From: Telluria aromaticivorans
Lineage (GTDB): Bacteria > Pseudomonadota > Gammaproteobacteria > Burkholderiales > Burkholderiaceae_D
Direction: 5' to 3'
DNA: 64,000 nt
NCBI RefSeq assembly: GCF_013003915.1
Contig: NZ_JABAIV010000005.1
Coordinates: forward strand, 299,266 to 363,265
Shown: one piece after another, positions 26,311-35,964 of the stretch
Layout: every line of letters begins with the position of its first letter
Position numbering within the stretch: the first letter of the stretch is position 1
The notes under the pieces: generated by a model
The model's input: only the letters and a program-made list of their open reading frames with translations
Databases searched by the model: none
Told to the model about the DNA's origin: nothing
Program-made: the position numbers and the translations under genes

Positions 26311-27638
26311 CGCAGTCTAAACACTACCCCGAACACATCGACTTAGAGCCGGTCATCCACGTCGAAGGATCGGTGCGCCTGCCGGGTTCCAAGAGCATCT
26401 CGAACCGCACGCTGCTGCTCGCGGCGCTGTCCGAAGGCACCACCACCATCCACGACCTGCTGGCCTCGGACGACACCATGGTGATGCTGGGGGCGCTGCG
26501 TTCGCTCGGCATCAAGTGGGATGAAGTCGACGAGCGCACCGTCATCGTCCACGGCAATGGCGGCGTGCTGCCGGTCCACCAGGCCGACCTCTTCATGGGC
26601 AATGCCGGCACCGCGATCCGCCCGCTCACCGCCGCCCTGGCCGTGATCGGCGGCGACTACACCCTGCACGGCGTCTCGCGCATGCACGAACGCCCGATCG
26701 GCGACCTGGTCGAGGCACTGAACGAGGTCGGCGCCCAGATCGAGTACACCGGCGAAGCCGGTTTCCCGCCACTGCGCATCCGCCGTGGCCACATCCACGC
26801 GCACCGCATGGCGGTGCGCGGCAATGTGTCGAGCCAGTTCCTGACTGCGCTCCTGATGGCGGCGCCCCTGATGGCCCTCACTCACGCGGTATCGATCGAC
26901 GTGGTCGGCGAGCTGATTTCCAAGCCCTATATCGAGATCACCCTGAACCTGATGCGCCGCTTCGGCGTGACGGTGGAGCAGAACGGCTGGTCCTCGTTCA
27001 CCGTGCATCCGGGCCAGCGCTACGCCTCGCCGGGCAGCATCCATGTCGAGGGCGATGCCTCGTCGGCCTCGTACTTTTTGGCGGCCGGCGCGATCGGCGG
27101 CGGGCCGGTGCGGGTCGAGGGCGTGGGCGAACACAGCATCCAGGGCGACGTGCGCTTCGCCGACGCGCTCGAGCGCATGGGCGCCATCGTCACCCGCGGC
27201 GAGAACTGGATCGAGGCGCGTTCGAACGGCGTATTGAAAGCCATCGACGCCGACTTCAACCACATCCCGGACGCGGCGATGACCATCGCGGTGGCCGCGC
27301 TGTATGCGGACGGCCCGAGCACGCTGCGCAATATCGGCAGCTGGCGCGTGAAGGAAACCGACCGCCTGGCCGCGATGGCGACCGAATTGCGCAAGGTCGG
27401 CGCCGAAGTGGAGGAGGGGCCGGACTACATCCGCATCACCCCGCCCGAGCAGCTGAAGCCCGCCACCATCGACACCTACGACGACCACCGGATGGCGATG
27501 TGCTTCTCGCTGGCTTCTCTCGACGGCAAGGCGCGCAGGGGCAACGCCATGCGCATCAACGACCCGAAGTGCGTGGCCAAGACCTTCCCCGAGTATTTCG
27601 AGGCGTTCGCGGGTATCGCCAGGAACGAATTATTCTGA
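26307..27638 (+). CDS. aroA: EPSP synthase (3-phosphoshikimate 1-carboxyvinyltransferase)
   Basis: A 443-residue enzyme of the shikimate pathway that joins shikimate 3-phosphate and phosphoenolpyruvate. It has the N-terminal [18 protein letters not shown] and the PEP-site motif [14 protein letters not shown], which is the class I (glyphosate-sensitive type) pattern. [35 protein letters not shown] and [10 protein letters not shown] follow. ATG 26307 overlaps the tyrA stop. The open frame extends far upstream, but that part is a shadow of tyrA. A half-size GTGGGCGG repeat follows. Confidence 0.97.
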   Translation: MTQSKHYPEHIDLEPVIHVEGSVRLPGSKSISNRTLLLAALSEGTTTIHDLLASDDTMVMLGALRSLGIKWDEVDERTVIVHGNGGVLPVHQADLFMGNAGTAIRPLTAALAVIGGDYTLHGVSRMHERPIGDLVEALNEVGAQIEYTGEAGFPPLRIRRGHIHAHRMAVRGNVSSQFLTALLMAAPLMALTHAVSIDVVGELISKPYIEITLNLMRRFGVTVEQNGWSSFTVHPGQRYASPGSIHVEGDASSASYFLAAGAIGGGPVRVEGVGEHSIQGDVRFADALERMGAIVTRGENWIEARSNGVLKAIDADFNHIPDAAMTIAVAALYADGPSTLRNIGSWRVKETDRLAAMATELRKVGAEVEEGPDYIRITPPEQLKPATIDTYDDHRMAMCFSLASLDGKARRGNAMRINDPKCVAKTFPEYFEAFAGIARNELF

Positions 27639-27647
27639 ACACGTAAC

Positions 27648-27676
27648 CGCGTGGGCGGAAACCCGCCCACCCTACA
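27648..27676. repeat. Half-unit of the GTGGGCGG repeat family
   Basis: A single hairpin (GCGTGGGCGG/CCCGCCCACC) with the CCTAC end, matching one arm of the 110-bp doublets at 23030 and 50422. Confidence 0.7.
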
Positions 27677-27696
27677 ACTGCCCGCCTGACAAAAAT

Positions 27697-28359
27697 ATGC
27701 CGAACAATCCTATCCCAGTGATCGCCATCGACGGCCCGACCGCCTCCGGCAAGGGCACGGTTGCCTCTCGCGTCGCCGAGCGCCTCAGCTTTCACCTGCT
27801 CGACTCAGGCGCGCTGTACCGCCTGACCGCCTTGCAGGCGCTACGCCGCGGCGTCGAGCTGCGCGACGAGCACGCTATCGCCAAGCTGGCCGAGCACCTG
27901 CCTGCGCGTTTTGTCGGCGGTGACGTGTTCCTGAACAACGAGAACGTGACGGCAGCGATCCGCGCGGAAGAAGTTGGCAACATCGCATCGAAGATCGCTG
28001 CGCTGCCGACCGTGCGCCATGCGCTGTTCGCGCTGCAGCTGGGCTTCCGCGAAGCCCCCGGCCTGGTGGCCGATGGACGCGACATGGGCACCGTGATATT
28101 TCCTGGCGCGAAGTTAAAAGTTTTCTTGACCGCAAGCGTCAAGGCACGTGCCGAGCGCAGGTATAAGCAATTGATTGACAAAGGAATTTCTGCTAATATG
28201 GACGATCTGCTGGCGGATTTGCAGGAGCGAGACGAACGCGACACAAAGCGCGCGATCGCCCCGCTGGCCCCGGCGGCAGATGCGCATCTCCTCGATACCT
28301 CCGATATGACGGCTGCGGAAGCGGTCGAACAGGTGTTGTCGTGGTATGCGCATGCTTGA
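27697..28359 (+). CDS. cmk: Cytidylate kinase
   Basis: A 220-residue kinase that phosphorylates CMP and dCMP. The P-loop is [15 protein letters not shown] at residues 8-22, followed by [14 protein letters not shown], the NMP-binding segment [16 protein letters not shown] and the lid region [13 protein letters not shown]. The length is normal for the short cmk form. It lies between aroA and rpsA, an order widely conserved in proteobacteria. Confidence 0.96.
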   Translation: MPNNPIPVIAIDGPTASGKGTVASRVAERLSFHLLDSGALYRLTALQALRRGVELRDEHAIAKLAEHLPARFVGGDVFLNNENVTAAIRAEEVGNIASKIAALPTVRHALFALQLGFREAPGLVADGRDMGTVIFPGAKLKVFLTASVKARAERRYKQLIDKGISANMDDLLADLQERDERDTKRAIAPLAPAADAHLLDTSDMTAAEAVEQVLSWYAHA

Positions 28360-28746
28360 TTTCGACGCCTGAGTTTGGTGTTGAAAGTTTAGAAATGGCG
28401 GTTTGCCCGGAGTTGTCAGCCTAAAAACCGTCATTCCGGCGCAGGCCGGAATCCAGGTTCGTTGCGTCATCGTTGGCTCGAGTCATCGCCGCGGGAAACG
28501 CACAGGAACTTGGGGCAAACAATGCCAGTGGCATTGTTTGCGACTGCGCCGGGATGACGTGCTGGAAGAGGTGGTGAATGTAGCAGGTGCGGCAGTTCAT
28601 GCGCCTGGTACGCAAGCCCAACAACAGCACATCGTCCTGTAGGGTGCCTGCGACAACAATTCTGTTTTCGCAGGTGTGTTTCAACCTAACCCCAGTTCAG
28701 TCCGCATTATCGTCGGCCTGCTGGGCTAACTCGAGTAATAACCTTT
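28360..28746. other. cmk-rpsA intergenic region with REP-like element and rpsA leader
   Basis: About 390 bp without a gene. It holds a REP-like hairpin at 28425-28462 and an inverse copy of its GTCATC/GATGAC end at about 28541-28562. A perfect AAACAATGCCA/TGGCATTGTTT inverted repeat (about 28517-28540) sits in between. The last 120 bp are presumably the rpsA promoter and leader. No Shine-Dalgarno sequence is visible before the rpsA ATG, as in other bacteria where S1 autoregulates its own translation. Confidence 0.6.
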
Positions 28747-30453
28747 ATGTCTACTGCAACCACCGAAGCAACCGGTATGGAAAGCTTTGCCGCCCTGTTT
28801 GAAGAATCGCTGTCGCGTCAAGACATGCGTTCGGGCGAAGTCATTTCCGCTGAAGTCGTGCGTCTGGATCACAACTTCGTGATCGTCAACGCAGGCCTGA
28901 AGTCGGAAGCCTTCATCCCTATCGAAGAATTCAAGAATGACCAGGGCGAACTGGAAGTCGCTGTTGGCGACTTCGTTTCCGTGGCCATCGAATCGCTGGA
29001 AAATGGTTTCGGCGATACCATCCTGTCGCGCGACAAGGCCAAGCGCCTGGCATCGTGGCTGGCTCTGGAAAAAGCAATGGAATCGGGCGAGATCGTCACC
29101 GGTACCGTCAACGGTAAAGTCAAAGGCGGCCTGACCGTCCTGACGAACGGCATCCGCGCGTTCCTGCCGGGTTCGCTGGTCGACACCCGTCCGGTCAAGG
29201 ACACCACCCCATTCGAAGGCAAGACCCTCGAATTCAAGGTCATCAAGCTGGACCGCAAGCGTAACAACGTCGTGCTGTCGCGCCGCGCTGTCATCGAAGC
29301 TTCGATGGGCGAAGAGCGCCAGAAGCTGATGGAAACCCTGAAAGAAGGCACCGTGGTTACCGGCGTCGTCAAGAACATCACCGACTACGGCGCGTTCGTG
29401 GACCTGGGTGGCATCGACGGCCTGCTGCACATCACCGACCTGGCATGGCGTCGCGTGCGTCACCCGTCCGAAGTCCTGTCGGTTGGCCAGGAAATCACCG
29501 CCAAGGTCCTCAAGTACGACCAGGAAAAGAACCGCGTCTCGCTGGGTGTCAAGCAGCTGGGCGACGATCCTTGGACCGGCCTGTCGCGTCGTTACCCACA
29601 GAGCACCCGCCTGTTCGGTAAAGTCACGAACCTCACCGACTACGGCGCGTTCGTCGAAGTCGAGCAGGGCATCGAAGGCCTGGTGCACGTGTCGGAGATG
29701 GACTGGACCAACAAGAACGTGGCTCCAAACAAGGTTGTCCAGCTGGGCGACGAAGTGGAAGTCATGGTCCTGGAAATCGACGAAGAGCGTCGCCGTATTT
29801 CGCTGGGCATGAAGCAGTGCAAAGCGAATCCATGGGACGACTTCGGCGTCACCCACAAGAAGGGCGACAAGGTCAAGGGTTCGATCAAGTCGATCACCGA
29901 CTTCGGCGTCTTCATCGGCCTGCCGGGCAACATCGATGGCCTGGTCCACCTGTCGGACCTGTCGTGGACCGAAGCCGGCGAAGAAGCCGTGCGTCGCTTC
30001 AAGAAGGGCGACGAGCTGGAAGCCGTTGTCCTGGCAATCGACGTCGAGCGCGAGCGTGTTTCGCTGGGCGTGAAGCAGATGGAAGGCGACCCGTTCAACA
30101 CCTTCTCGTCGATGAACGACAAGGGTTCGCTGGTGACCGGTACCGTCAAGTCGGTTGAGCCAAAAGGCGCCGTGATCTCGCTGAGCGAAGAAGTCGAAGG
30201 CTACCTGCGCGCTTCGGAAATCTCGCGTGACCGCGTGGAAGACGCCGGCACCCACCTGAAAGTGGGCGACACCGTCGAAGCACTGGTCATCAACATCGAT
30301 CGCAAGGCTCGCAGCATCCAGCTGTCGATCAAGGCGAAAGACAATGTCGAGACCCAGGAAGCGATGAGCAAGCTGGCCAACGACAACAGCGCTGCTACCG
30401 GCACCACCAGCCTGGGCGCACTGCTGAAGGCCAAGTTCGATAACAAGAACTAA
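28747..30453 (+). CDS. rpsA: 30S ribosomal protein S1
   Basis: The 568-residue S1, which recruits mRNA to the 30S subunit. Six S1 (OB-fold) repeats are visible, the clearest at [60 protein letters not shown] and [19 protein letters not shown]. The N-terminal two bind the ribosome. Codon use is more biased and uniform than in neighbours, as expected for a highly expressed gene. It ends 19 bp before ihfB, and the two are normally cotranscribed. Confidence 0.98.
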   Translation: MSTATTEATGMESFAALFEESLSRQDMRSGEVISAEVVRLDHNFVIVNAGLKSEAFIPIEEFKNDQGELEVAVGDFVSVAIESLENGFGDTILSRDKAKRLASWLALEKAMESGEIVTGTVNGKVKGGLTVLTNGIRAFLPGSLVDTRPVKDTTPFEGKTLEFKVIKLDRKRNNVVLSRRAVIEASMGEERQKLMETLKEGTVVTGVVKNITDYGAFVDLGGIDGLLHITDLAWRRVRHPSEVLSVGQEITAKVLKYDQEKNRVSLGVKQLGDDPWTGLSRRYPQSTRLFGKVTNLTDYGAFVEVEQGIEGLVHVSEMDWTNKNVAPNKVVQLGDEVEVMVLEIDEERRRISLGMKQCKANPWDDFGVTHKKGDKVKGSIKSITDFGVFIGLPGNIDGLVHLSDLSWTEAGEEAVRRFKKGDELEAVVLAIDVERERVSLGVKQMEGDPFNTFSSMNDKGSLVTGTVKSVEPKGAVISLSEEVEGYLRASEISRDRVEDAGTHLKVGDTVEALVINIDRKARSIQLSIKAKDNVETQEAMSKLANDNSAATGTTSLGALLKAKFDNKN

Positions 30454-30472
30454 TAGTTCCTGAGGCGACGAG

Positions 30473-30778
30473 ATGACCAAGTCCGAGCTGATCAACCGAC
30501 TGGCTGAGCGTTATTCCCAGCTGGTGGCGAAAGACGCGGAATTCGCTGTCAAGACCATCCTCGATGCGATGACCAACGCCCTGGCGACCGGGCAACGCAT
30601 CGAGATCCGCGGTTTCGGCAGCTTCGCGCTGAACAGCCGGCCCCCGCGCATCGGCCGCAACCCGAAGTCCGGCGACAAGGTGATGGTGCCCGAAAAACGG
30701 GTGCCTCACTTCAAGCCGGGCAAACAGTTGCGCGAGCGGGTGGACGCCATGGTCGGGCAACCGATCGTCGAGGACTGA
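30473..30778 (+). CDS. ihfB: Integration host factor subunit beta
   Basis: A 101-residue nucleoid protein that with IhfA bends DNA sharply. [16 protein letters not shown] opens the family N-terminus, the [18 protein letters not shown] hairpin enters the minor groove, and [19 protein letters not shown] carries the intercalating proline arm. It directly follows rpsA, as in most proteobacteria, and a strong terminator ends the unit. Confidence 0.97.
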   Translation: MTKSELINRLAERYSQLVAKDAEFAVKTILDAMTNALATGQRIEIRGFGSFALNSRPPRIGRNPKSGDKVMVPEKRVPHFKPGKQLRERVDAMVGQPIVED

Positions 30779-30811
30779 GGTCTTCTGGAGTCGTCTGCGA
30801 ACTGGCAGGCA

Positions 30812-30846
30812 AGAACGGCGTCCCCTTGGGGATGCCGTTTTTTTTG
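30812..30846 (+). terminator. Terminator of rpsA-ihfB
   Basis: An AACGGCGTCCCC/GGGGATGCCGTT hairpin with TTGG loop, followed by eight T residues. Confidence 0.9.
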
Positions 30847-30951
30847 GTGGGTTCGTCGTGGCTCAGCCGCCCGGCAGCCTCACGCCTTTTGAAATATCAT
30901 GTTGGATATGCGACACTTCGCCATTGCGCACTCAACCAGCGGTCACTTCCG

Positions 30952-31257
30952 ATGAAATTTGTTTCAACCATCGCCGGCTTCATCCTGTTCGTGCTGTTCT
31001 TCGGCTTCGCGCTGAAAAACACCCAGGAAGTCGACCTGCATTTCTTCCTCAACTATGAATTGCGCGGCCCGCTCGTGCTGATGCTGCTGGCTTTCTTCAT
31101 CGCCGGCGCAGCCCTTGGCATCCTGGCCCTGACGCCGACCGTGTTCCGCCAGCGCCGCCAGACCTCGCAGCACAAGAACACCATCCAGGCCCTGCAGAGC
31201 GCCGCCGGTACCGGCGCCGCCCAGCCGCAGCCGGATGCCGTGAACCCGGCGCTGTAA
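30952..31257 (+). CDS. lapA: LapA-like (DUF1049) inner-membrane protein
   Basis: A 101-residue protein with two transmembrane helices (residues 3-22 and 40-64) and the LapA motif FALKNTQEVDLHFFLNYELR between them, then a polar, glutamine-rich tail. In E. coli LapA works with LapB (YciM) in controlling LPS amount through LpxC turnover. The context here is the same: lapB follows 33 bp downstream. ATG 30952 is the only start giving the conserved N-terminus; upstream in-frame codons run through the ihfB terminator. Confidence 0.9.
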   Translation: MKFVSTIAGFILFVLFFGFALKNTQEVDLHFFLNYELRGPLVLMLLAFFIAGAALGILALTPTVFRQRRQTSQHKNTIQALQSAAGTGAAQPQPDAVNPAL

Positions 31258-31290
31258 GCTCTGCTTACACGCCACAAAGAATAAAAACAC

Positions 31291-32466
31291 ATGGAATTCG
31301 AAATCTGGATGCTGCTTGGCATCCCCTTTTTCTTCGGCCTGGGCTGGATCGCCGCCCGCGTCGACATCAATGAAATCGTGTCCGAGTCGCGCTCCCTGCC
31401 GCGCGGCTACTTCAAGGGCCTGAACCACCTGCTCAACGACCAGCCCGACAAGGCCATCGATTCCTTCATCGAGATCGTCAAGCTCGACCCGGAATCGGCC
31501 GACATGCACTTTGCCCTTGGTAACCTGTTCCGCCGCCGCGGCGAGATCGAGCGCGCCATCCGCGTCCACCAGAACCTGCTGTCGCGTCCCGACCTGCCGG
31601 GCGAGCAGAAGGCCCAGGCCCAGTACGAACTCGGCATGGACTATTTAAAAGCCGGCCTGCTGGACCGCGCCGAAGAGACCTTCAACCTGCTGGTCGACAC
31701 CACCTATGCCGTGCCGGCGCGCCGCGCGCTGCTGGAAATCTACCAGCGCGAAAAGGAATGGCGCCGCGCGATCGATGTCGCTTGTGGCCTGCAGGAATCG
31801 GGCGCCGGTGCGCGCCAGAAGGAAATCGCCCAGTTCTATTGCGAGCTGGCGCAGGACGCCATCGTGCACCTGCAGCCGAGCGACGCCATGGAACTGCTGG
31901 ACAAGGCGATCCAGGTCGACCGCTCCAGCGTGCGCGCCACCATCCTGTATGGCGACGCCCAGCTGGCCCAGGGCGACGTCGAAGCCGCGATCATGACCTG
32001 GCGCCGCGTCGAGCACCAGAGCGTGCCGCACGTGGCGCTGGTGGCCGCACGCCTGATGGATGGCTACCGCAAGGTGGGGCGGCCGCAGGAAGGCGTCAAC
32101 CTGCTGCGCGCCTACCTGCTCGAGGCCTCGTCGATCGACCTGGTGGAGGTGGTATTCAAGGCCGTCATCGAACTCGATGGCGTGGAGGCGGCCAAGCAGC
32201 TGGTGATCGAGGAACTGCGCCGCAACCCAACCCTGCTGGGCCTGGACAAGCTGCTGGAAGCGCGCCTGATGGACGCTCCCGCCCACGTCTGGGAAGAGCT
32301 GTCGATGGTGAAGAACCTGGTGCAGCGCTACACCCAGAAGCTGGCGCGCTACCAGTGCAGCCACTGCGGCTTCAAGGCGCGCCAGTTCTACTGGCAATGC
32401 CCGGGCTGCAGCCGCTGGGAGACCTACCCGCCGCGCCGTAGCGAAGAACTCAACGTGATGAACTGA
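31291..32466 (+). CDS. lapB: LPS assembly protein LapB (YciM)
   Basis: A 391-residue membrane-anchored TPR protein that adapts FtsH-dependent degradation of LpxC and so limits LPS synthesis. An N-terminal helix (MLLGIPFFFGLGWIAAR) anchors it. TPR units run from about residue 45 to 350 (LNHLLNDQPDKAIDSFIEIV, FRRRGEIERAIRVHQNLL). The C-terminus has a rubredoxin-like metal knuckle, CSHCGFKARQFYWQCPGC. The length equals E. coli LapB (389). It is the second gene of the lapA-lapB pair, with rfaE1 downstream also acting in LPS synthesis. Confidence 0.96.
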   Translation: MEFEIWMLLGIPFFFGLGWIAARVDINEIVSESRSLPRGYFKGLNHLLNDQPDKAIDSFIEIVKLDPESADMHFALGNLFRRRGEIERAIRVHQNLLSRPDLPGEQKAQAQYELGMDYLKAGLLDRAEETFNLLVDTTYAVPARRALLEIYQREKEWRRAIDVACGLQESGAGARQKEIAQFYCELAQDAIVHLQPSDAMELLDKAIQVDRSSVRATILYGDAQLAQGDVEAAIMTWRRVEHQSVPHVALVAARLMDGYRKVGRPQEGVNLLRAYLLEASSIDLVEVVFKAVIELDGVEAAKQLVIEELRRNPTLLGLDKLLEARLMDAPAHVWEELSMVKNLVQRYTQKLARYQCSHCGFKARQFYWQCPGCSRWETYPPRRSEELNVMN

Positions 32467-32499
32467 TGCGGCGCATTGCCGCATCGAGAAGACAGACCC

Positions 32500-33477
32500 A
32501 TGACCGACCTGACCCCGAGCCGCCTGCTGGCGACTGACAGTTTCCGCCACCAGGCGGCCCCGCAACTCTCGAATGTCCGCCTGCTGGTGGTGGGCGACGT
32601 CATGTTAGATCGCTACTGGTTCGGGGAAGTCTCGCGCATCTCGCCCGAAGCCCCGGTGCCCGTGGTGCGCATCGAGCGCCGCGAAGAGCGCCTGGGCGGC
32701 GCCGCCAACGTGGCGCGCAATGCGGCCGCGCTGGGCGCCCATACTGGCCTGCTGGGCGTGACCGGTAACGACGAAGCGGGCGACGAAGTCGAGAAACTGC
32801 TGGCCGGCGCCGCGATCCACAGCTACCTGAAGCGCGACGACGCGATTTCCACCATCATCAAGCTGCGCGTCATCGGCCGCCAGCAGCAGATGGTGCGCAT
32901 CGACTTCGAGGACGCCCCGACCGAAACCGTCCTGCGCGACAAGCTCGACCAGTTCAAGGCGCTGCTGCCCGACTACGACGTGATCATCATGTCCGACTAC
33001 AACAAGGGCGCGCTGGTAAACGTGGCCGAGATGGTGAAAGCTGCGCGCGCGGCCGGCAAGATCGTGCTGGTCGACCCGAAGGGCGACGATTTCTCGCCCT
33101 ACCAGGGCGCCACCATCCTGACCCCGAACCGCTCGGAACTGCAGCGCGTGGTCGGCACCTGGAAGACCGAGGAACAGCTGACGGAAAAGGCCCAGCGCCT
33201 GCGGGTCGAGCTGGGCCTGGACGCGCTGCTGCTCACCCGTTCGGAAGAGGGCATGAGCCTGTACAGCGCCGGTGAAGTGCTGCACGTGCACGCCGACGCG
33301 CGCGAAGTGTTCGACGTCTCGGGCGCGGGCGACACCGTCATTGCGACCCTGGCCGCGATGCTGGGCGCAGGCGCGCCGCTGGCCGAAGCCCTCGCCACCG
33401 CCAACCGCGCAGGCGGCATCGTGGTCGGCAAGCTGGGCACGGCGACCGTGACCCGGGAAGAACTGTTCCCCGGTTGA
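32500..33477 (+). CDS. rfaE1: D-glycero-beta-D-manno-heptose-7-phosphate kinase
   Basis: A 325-residue PfkB/ribokinase family enzyme that makes heptose 1,7-bisphosphate for LPS core heptose. RLLVVGDVMLDRYWFGEVSR opens it, ERLGGAANVARNAAALGAH is the substrate motif, and DVSGAGDTVIATLAAML carries the catalytic Asp and anion hole. Enterobacterial HldE has an extra C-terminal adenylyltransferase domain; here only the kinase domain exists, the split arrangement common in betaproteobacteria, so the rfaE2 partner must lie elsewhere. ATG 32500 is preferred over ATG 32476, which is close to the lapB stop and adds residues without family support. Confidence 0.93.
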   Translation: MTDLTPSRLLATDSFRHQAAPQLSNVRLLVVGDVMLDRYWFGEVSRISPEAPVPVVRIERREERLGGAANVARNAAALGAHTGLLGVTGNDEAGDEVEKLLAGAAIHSYLKRDDAISTIIKLRVIGRQQQMVRIDFEDAPTETVLRDKLDQFKALLPDYDVIIMSDYNKGALVNVAEMVKAARAAGKIVLVDPKGDDFSPYQGATILTPNRSELQRVVGTWKTEEQLTEKAQRLRVELGLDALLLTRSEEGMSLYSAGEVLHVHADAREVFDVSGAGDTVIATLAAMLGAGAPLAEALATANRAGGIVVGKLGTATVTREELFPG

Positions 33478-33581
33478 GCTCGATCAAACCCGGCCCGTCA
33501 ACGGCGGCCGGGCAGCTCCGTTAATGCAGGGATGGGCGGCGTCGCCGTCCAGCCTGCGAAAACCAACGGAGAAAAAATCAC

Positions 33582-33947
33582 ATGATCAAGAAACTGATGC
33601 TTGCTGTCGCCGCACTGGTCGCTTCGACCAGCTTTGCCTTCGCCCAGGTAGACGTCAACAAGGCCGACGCGGCGCTACTTGACGGCGTCAAGGGCGTGGG
33701 CCCGAGCATGTCGAAAATGATCCTCGACGAACGCGCCAAGGGCGAGTTCAAGGATTGGGCCGACTTCCAGCAGCGCGTGAAGGGTGTCGGCGACAAGAAG
33801 GCCATGAAGCTGTCCGAGGCCGGCCTGCAGGTCAACGGCAAGGCCAAGGAAGGCGCGGCTGCCAAGCCGGCTGCGGCCAAGGCCGAGAAAACCTCGGCCA
33901 AGACGGATGCCAAGGCCAAGCCGGCGGAGCAGAAGGCGGCGATGTAA
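33582..33947 (+). CDS. ComEA-like secreted helix-hairpin-helix protein
   Basis: A 121-residue protein with a signal peptide (cleavage near SFAFAQ-VDVN, residue 22), then a ComEA-type helix-hairpin-helix pair (VDVNKADAALLDGVKGVGPS and FQQRVKGVGDKKAMKL). A Lys/Ala-rich, histone-like tail (about residues 88-121) follows. Periplasmic HhH proteins of this type bind double-stranded DNA and pull it in during transformation. The basic tail would add non-specific DNA affinity. No other competence gene is nearby, so the role is inferred. Confidence 0.87.
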   Translation: MIKKLMLAVAALVASTSFAFAQVDVNKADAALLDGVKGVGPSMSKMILDERAKGEFKDWADFQQRVKGVGDKKAMKLSEAGLQVNGKAKEGAAAKPAAAKAEKTSAKTDAKAKPAEQKAAM

Positions 33948-33966
33948 GCTCATACGGACCAGAACG

Positions 33967-33991
33967 AACCCGCGGCGACGCGGGTTTTTTC
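33967..33991 (+). terminator. Terminator of the ComEA-like gene
   Basis: An AACCCGC/GCGGGTT stem with a short loop and six T residues, about 20 bp after the stop. Confidence 0.85.
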
Positions 33992-34206
33992 ATTCCGCGA
34001 GCAAAACCTTCTCGCCGCAAAATATTCAATTCCGTCACTTATATTGAAATGTTGGCGATAACCCAAATTGTCTGTTGGGTTGCAACAACATTAATGACGA
34101 ATTTGTTAGCGGAACCCTGTCTATAAGATACTCTACTGATTGCCGCTGGGAAACTAAGAATGCGCATTCCGCGCACCGGTCCAGCCCCCATTCCAACGAT
34201 ATCGCC

Positions 34207-35823
34207 ATGACAAAGAAGTCCCTGACTATCGGTGCCCGCCTCGCAATCGGCTACGGTGCTGTTTTCTTCCTGATGATAGTCCTGACTGGCCTGGCCATCA
34301 GCCGGGTCGGACAGATCGACCAGACGCTAAACCGCATCAACGACGTCAACAACGTCAAGCAACGCTACGCCATCAATTTCCGCGGCAGCGTCCACGACCG
34401 TGCGATTGCGCTGCGCGACGTGGTACTGGCCGCCGACCCGGCTGCCGCTGCCGCGCCAAATGGCCTGATCAAGACCCTGGACGAGAATTACGCCCGTTCG
34501 GCCGGTCCGATGGACAAGCTGTTCCAGGAGCTGGCGGAGGTTTCTCCGGCCGAGAAAGAAGCGCTGGCCGCCATCAAGGAACAGGAGCGCCGCACCAAGC
34601 CGCTGATCGAGCGCGTCAGCGCGCTGCAGGCCGCAGGCCAGGTACAGGAAGCCAATGCAATGCTGGCGCAGCAGGCGGCGCCGGCCTTCGTGGACTGGCT
34701 GGCCAGCATCAACCGCTTCATCGACCTGCAGGAAAAACTCAATAACAAAGACGCCGCCGGCGCGCGCGCCGTGGCTTCCGGTTTCTTCGGCTGGATGGTG
34801 CTGCTGTGCGTGGGCGCCATCGCAGCCGGCGCCATGGGCGCCTGGTATATCGCCCGCGGCCTGCTGCGCCAGCTCGGCGGCCAGCCGGACTACGCCGCCT
34901 CGATCGTCGGCGCCATCGCGGCCGGCGACCTGGGCGTCAAGATCGAGACGGCACCCAACGACCAGGGCAGCCTGCTGTTCGCCATGAAGGGCATGCGCGA
35001 CAGCCTGGTGGGCATCGTCGAGCAGGTGCGCAACGGCACCCTGAGCATCGCCAGCGTGTCGACCGAGATCGCCAACGGCAACCGTGACCTGTCGGGACGC
35101 ACCGAACGCCAGGCCGGCACCCTGGAAGCGACTGCCGCGTCGGTGGAGCAGCTCACCGCGACCGTGCGCCAGAACGCGGACAATGCGCGCCAGGCCAATG
35201 CACTGGCGGAATCGGCGTCCGAAGTGGCGCTGCGCGGCGGCGCCGTGGTGTCGCAGGTAGTGGAGACGATGGCCTCGATCAACGCCTCGTCCAAGAAGAT
35301 CGTCGACATCATCGGCGTCATCGACGGCATCGCCTTCCAGACCAATATCCTCGCGCTGAACGCCGCCGTGGAAGCGGCCAGGGCCGGCGAGCAGGGCCGC
35401 GGCTTTGCGGTCGTGGCCACCGAAGTGCGCAGCCTCGCGCAGCGCTCGGCGGCGGCGGCCAAGGAGATCAAGGAACTGATCGGCAGCTCGGTCGAGCGCG
35501 TCGATGCCGGCGCGCGCCTGGTGGATGAAGCCGGCACGACCATGGACGATATCGTCGATTCGGTACGCCGCGTCACCGACATCATGGCCGACATCACGCA
35601 CGCCAGCGCCGAACAGAGTACCGGCATCGGCCAGGTCAACGATGCGATCGGGCAGATGGACGAAGCCACGCGCCAGAATGCGGTGCTGGTGCAGCAGGCG
35701 ACGGCATCGGCCGCCTCGCTCGAAGCCGAGGCCGGCCGCCTGGCGCAGGTGGTGAGCGTGTTCCGCTTGCACGAGGCACGGCAGCCAGGCGCTGCGCCGA
35801 CCAGGCTGGCGCTCGCCGCCTGA
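34207..35823 (+). CDS. Methyl-accepting chemotaxis protein
   Basis: A 538-residue chemoreceptor. A first transmembrane helix (about residues 8-32) is followed by a periplasmic four-helix-bundle sensor to about residue 190. The second helix is [19 protein letters not shown], then a HAMP region ([24 protein letters not shown]). The signalling domain has the hairpin tip [20 protein letters not shown]. No CheR-docking pentapeptide is visible at the C-terminus (ends RLALAA). The start at ATG 34207 gives a short basic N-terminus before the first helix. No chemotaxis genes adjoin it. Confidence 0.93.
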   Translation: MTKKSLTIGARLAIGYGAVFFLMIVLTGLAISRVGQIDQTLNRINDVNNVKQRYAINFRGSVHDRAIALRDVVLAADPAAAAAPNGLIKTLDENYARSAGPMDKLFQELAEVSPAEKEALAAIKEQERRTKPLIERVSALQAAGQVQEANAMLAQQAAPAFVDWLASINRFIDLQEKLNNKDAAGARAVASGFFGWMVLLCVGAIAAGAMGAWYIARGLLRQLGGQPDYAASIVGAIAAGDLGVKIETAPNDQGSLLFAMKGMRDSLVGIVEQVRNGTLSIASVSTEIANGNRDLSGRTERQAGTLEATAASVEQLTATVRQNADNARQANALAESASEVALRGGAVVSQVVETMASINASSKKIVDIIGVIDGIAFQTNILALNAAVEAARAGEQGRGFAVVATEVRSLAQRSAAAAKEIKELIGSSVERVDAGARLVDEAGTTMDDIVDSVRRVTDIMADITHASAEQSTGIGQVNDAIGQMDEATRQNAVLVQQATASAASLEAEAGRLAQVVSVFRLHEARQPGAAPTRLALAA

Positions 35824-35832
35824 TGAGCAACA

Positions 35833-35857
35833 AGGCTGCCGCGGCAGCCTTTTTTTA
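35833..35857 (+). terminator. Terminator of the chemoreceptor gene
   Basis: An AGGCTGCC/GGCAGCCT stem followed by seven T residues, directly after the stop. Confidence 0.85.
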
Positions 35858-35964
35858 TGGGCTAGGCAGGGCTGTGCCCGCCATGCTGTGTATTGACTGA
35901 CACCAAGCAATCCGCGTGAGAAGATGTGCATATCGACTCGCACACGACAACCAGAAAGGTACTC

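Noticed and set aside
34040..34070. Possible flagellar sigma (FliA) promoter before the chemoreceptor gene
   Set aside because: GGCGATAA resembles the -10 element but no acceptable -35 lies at the required spacing.
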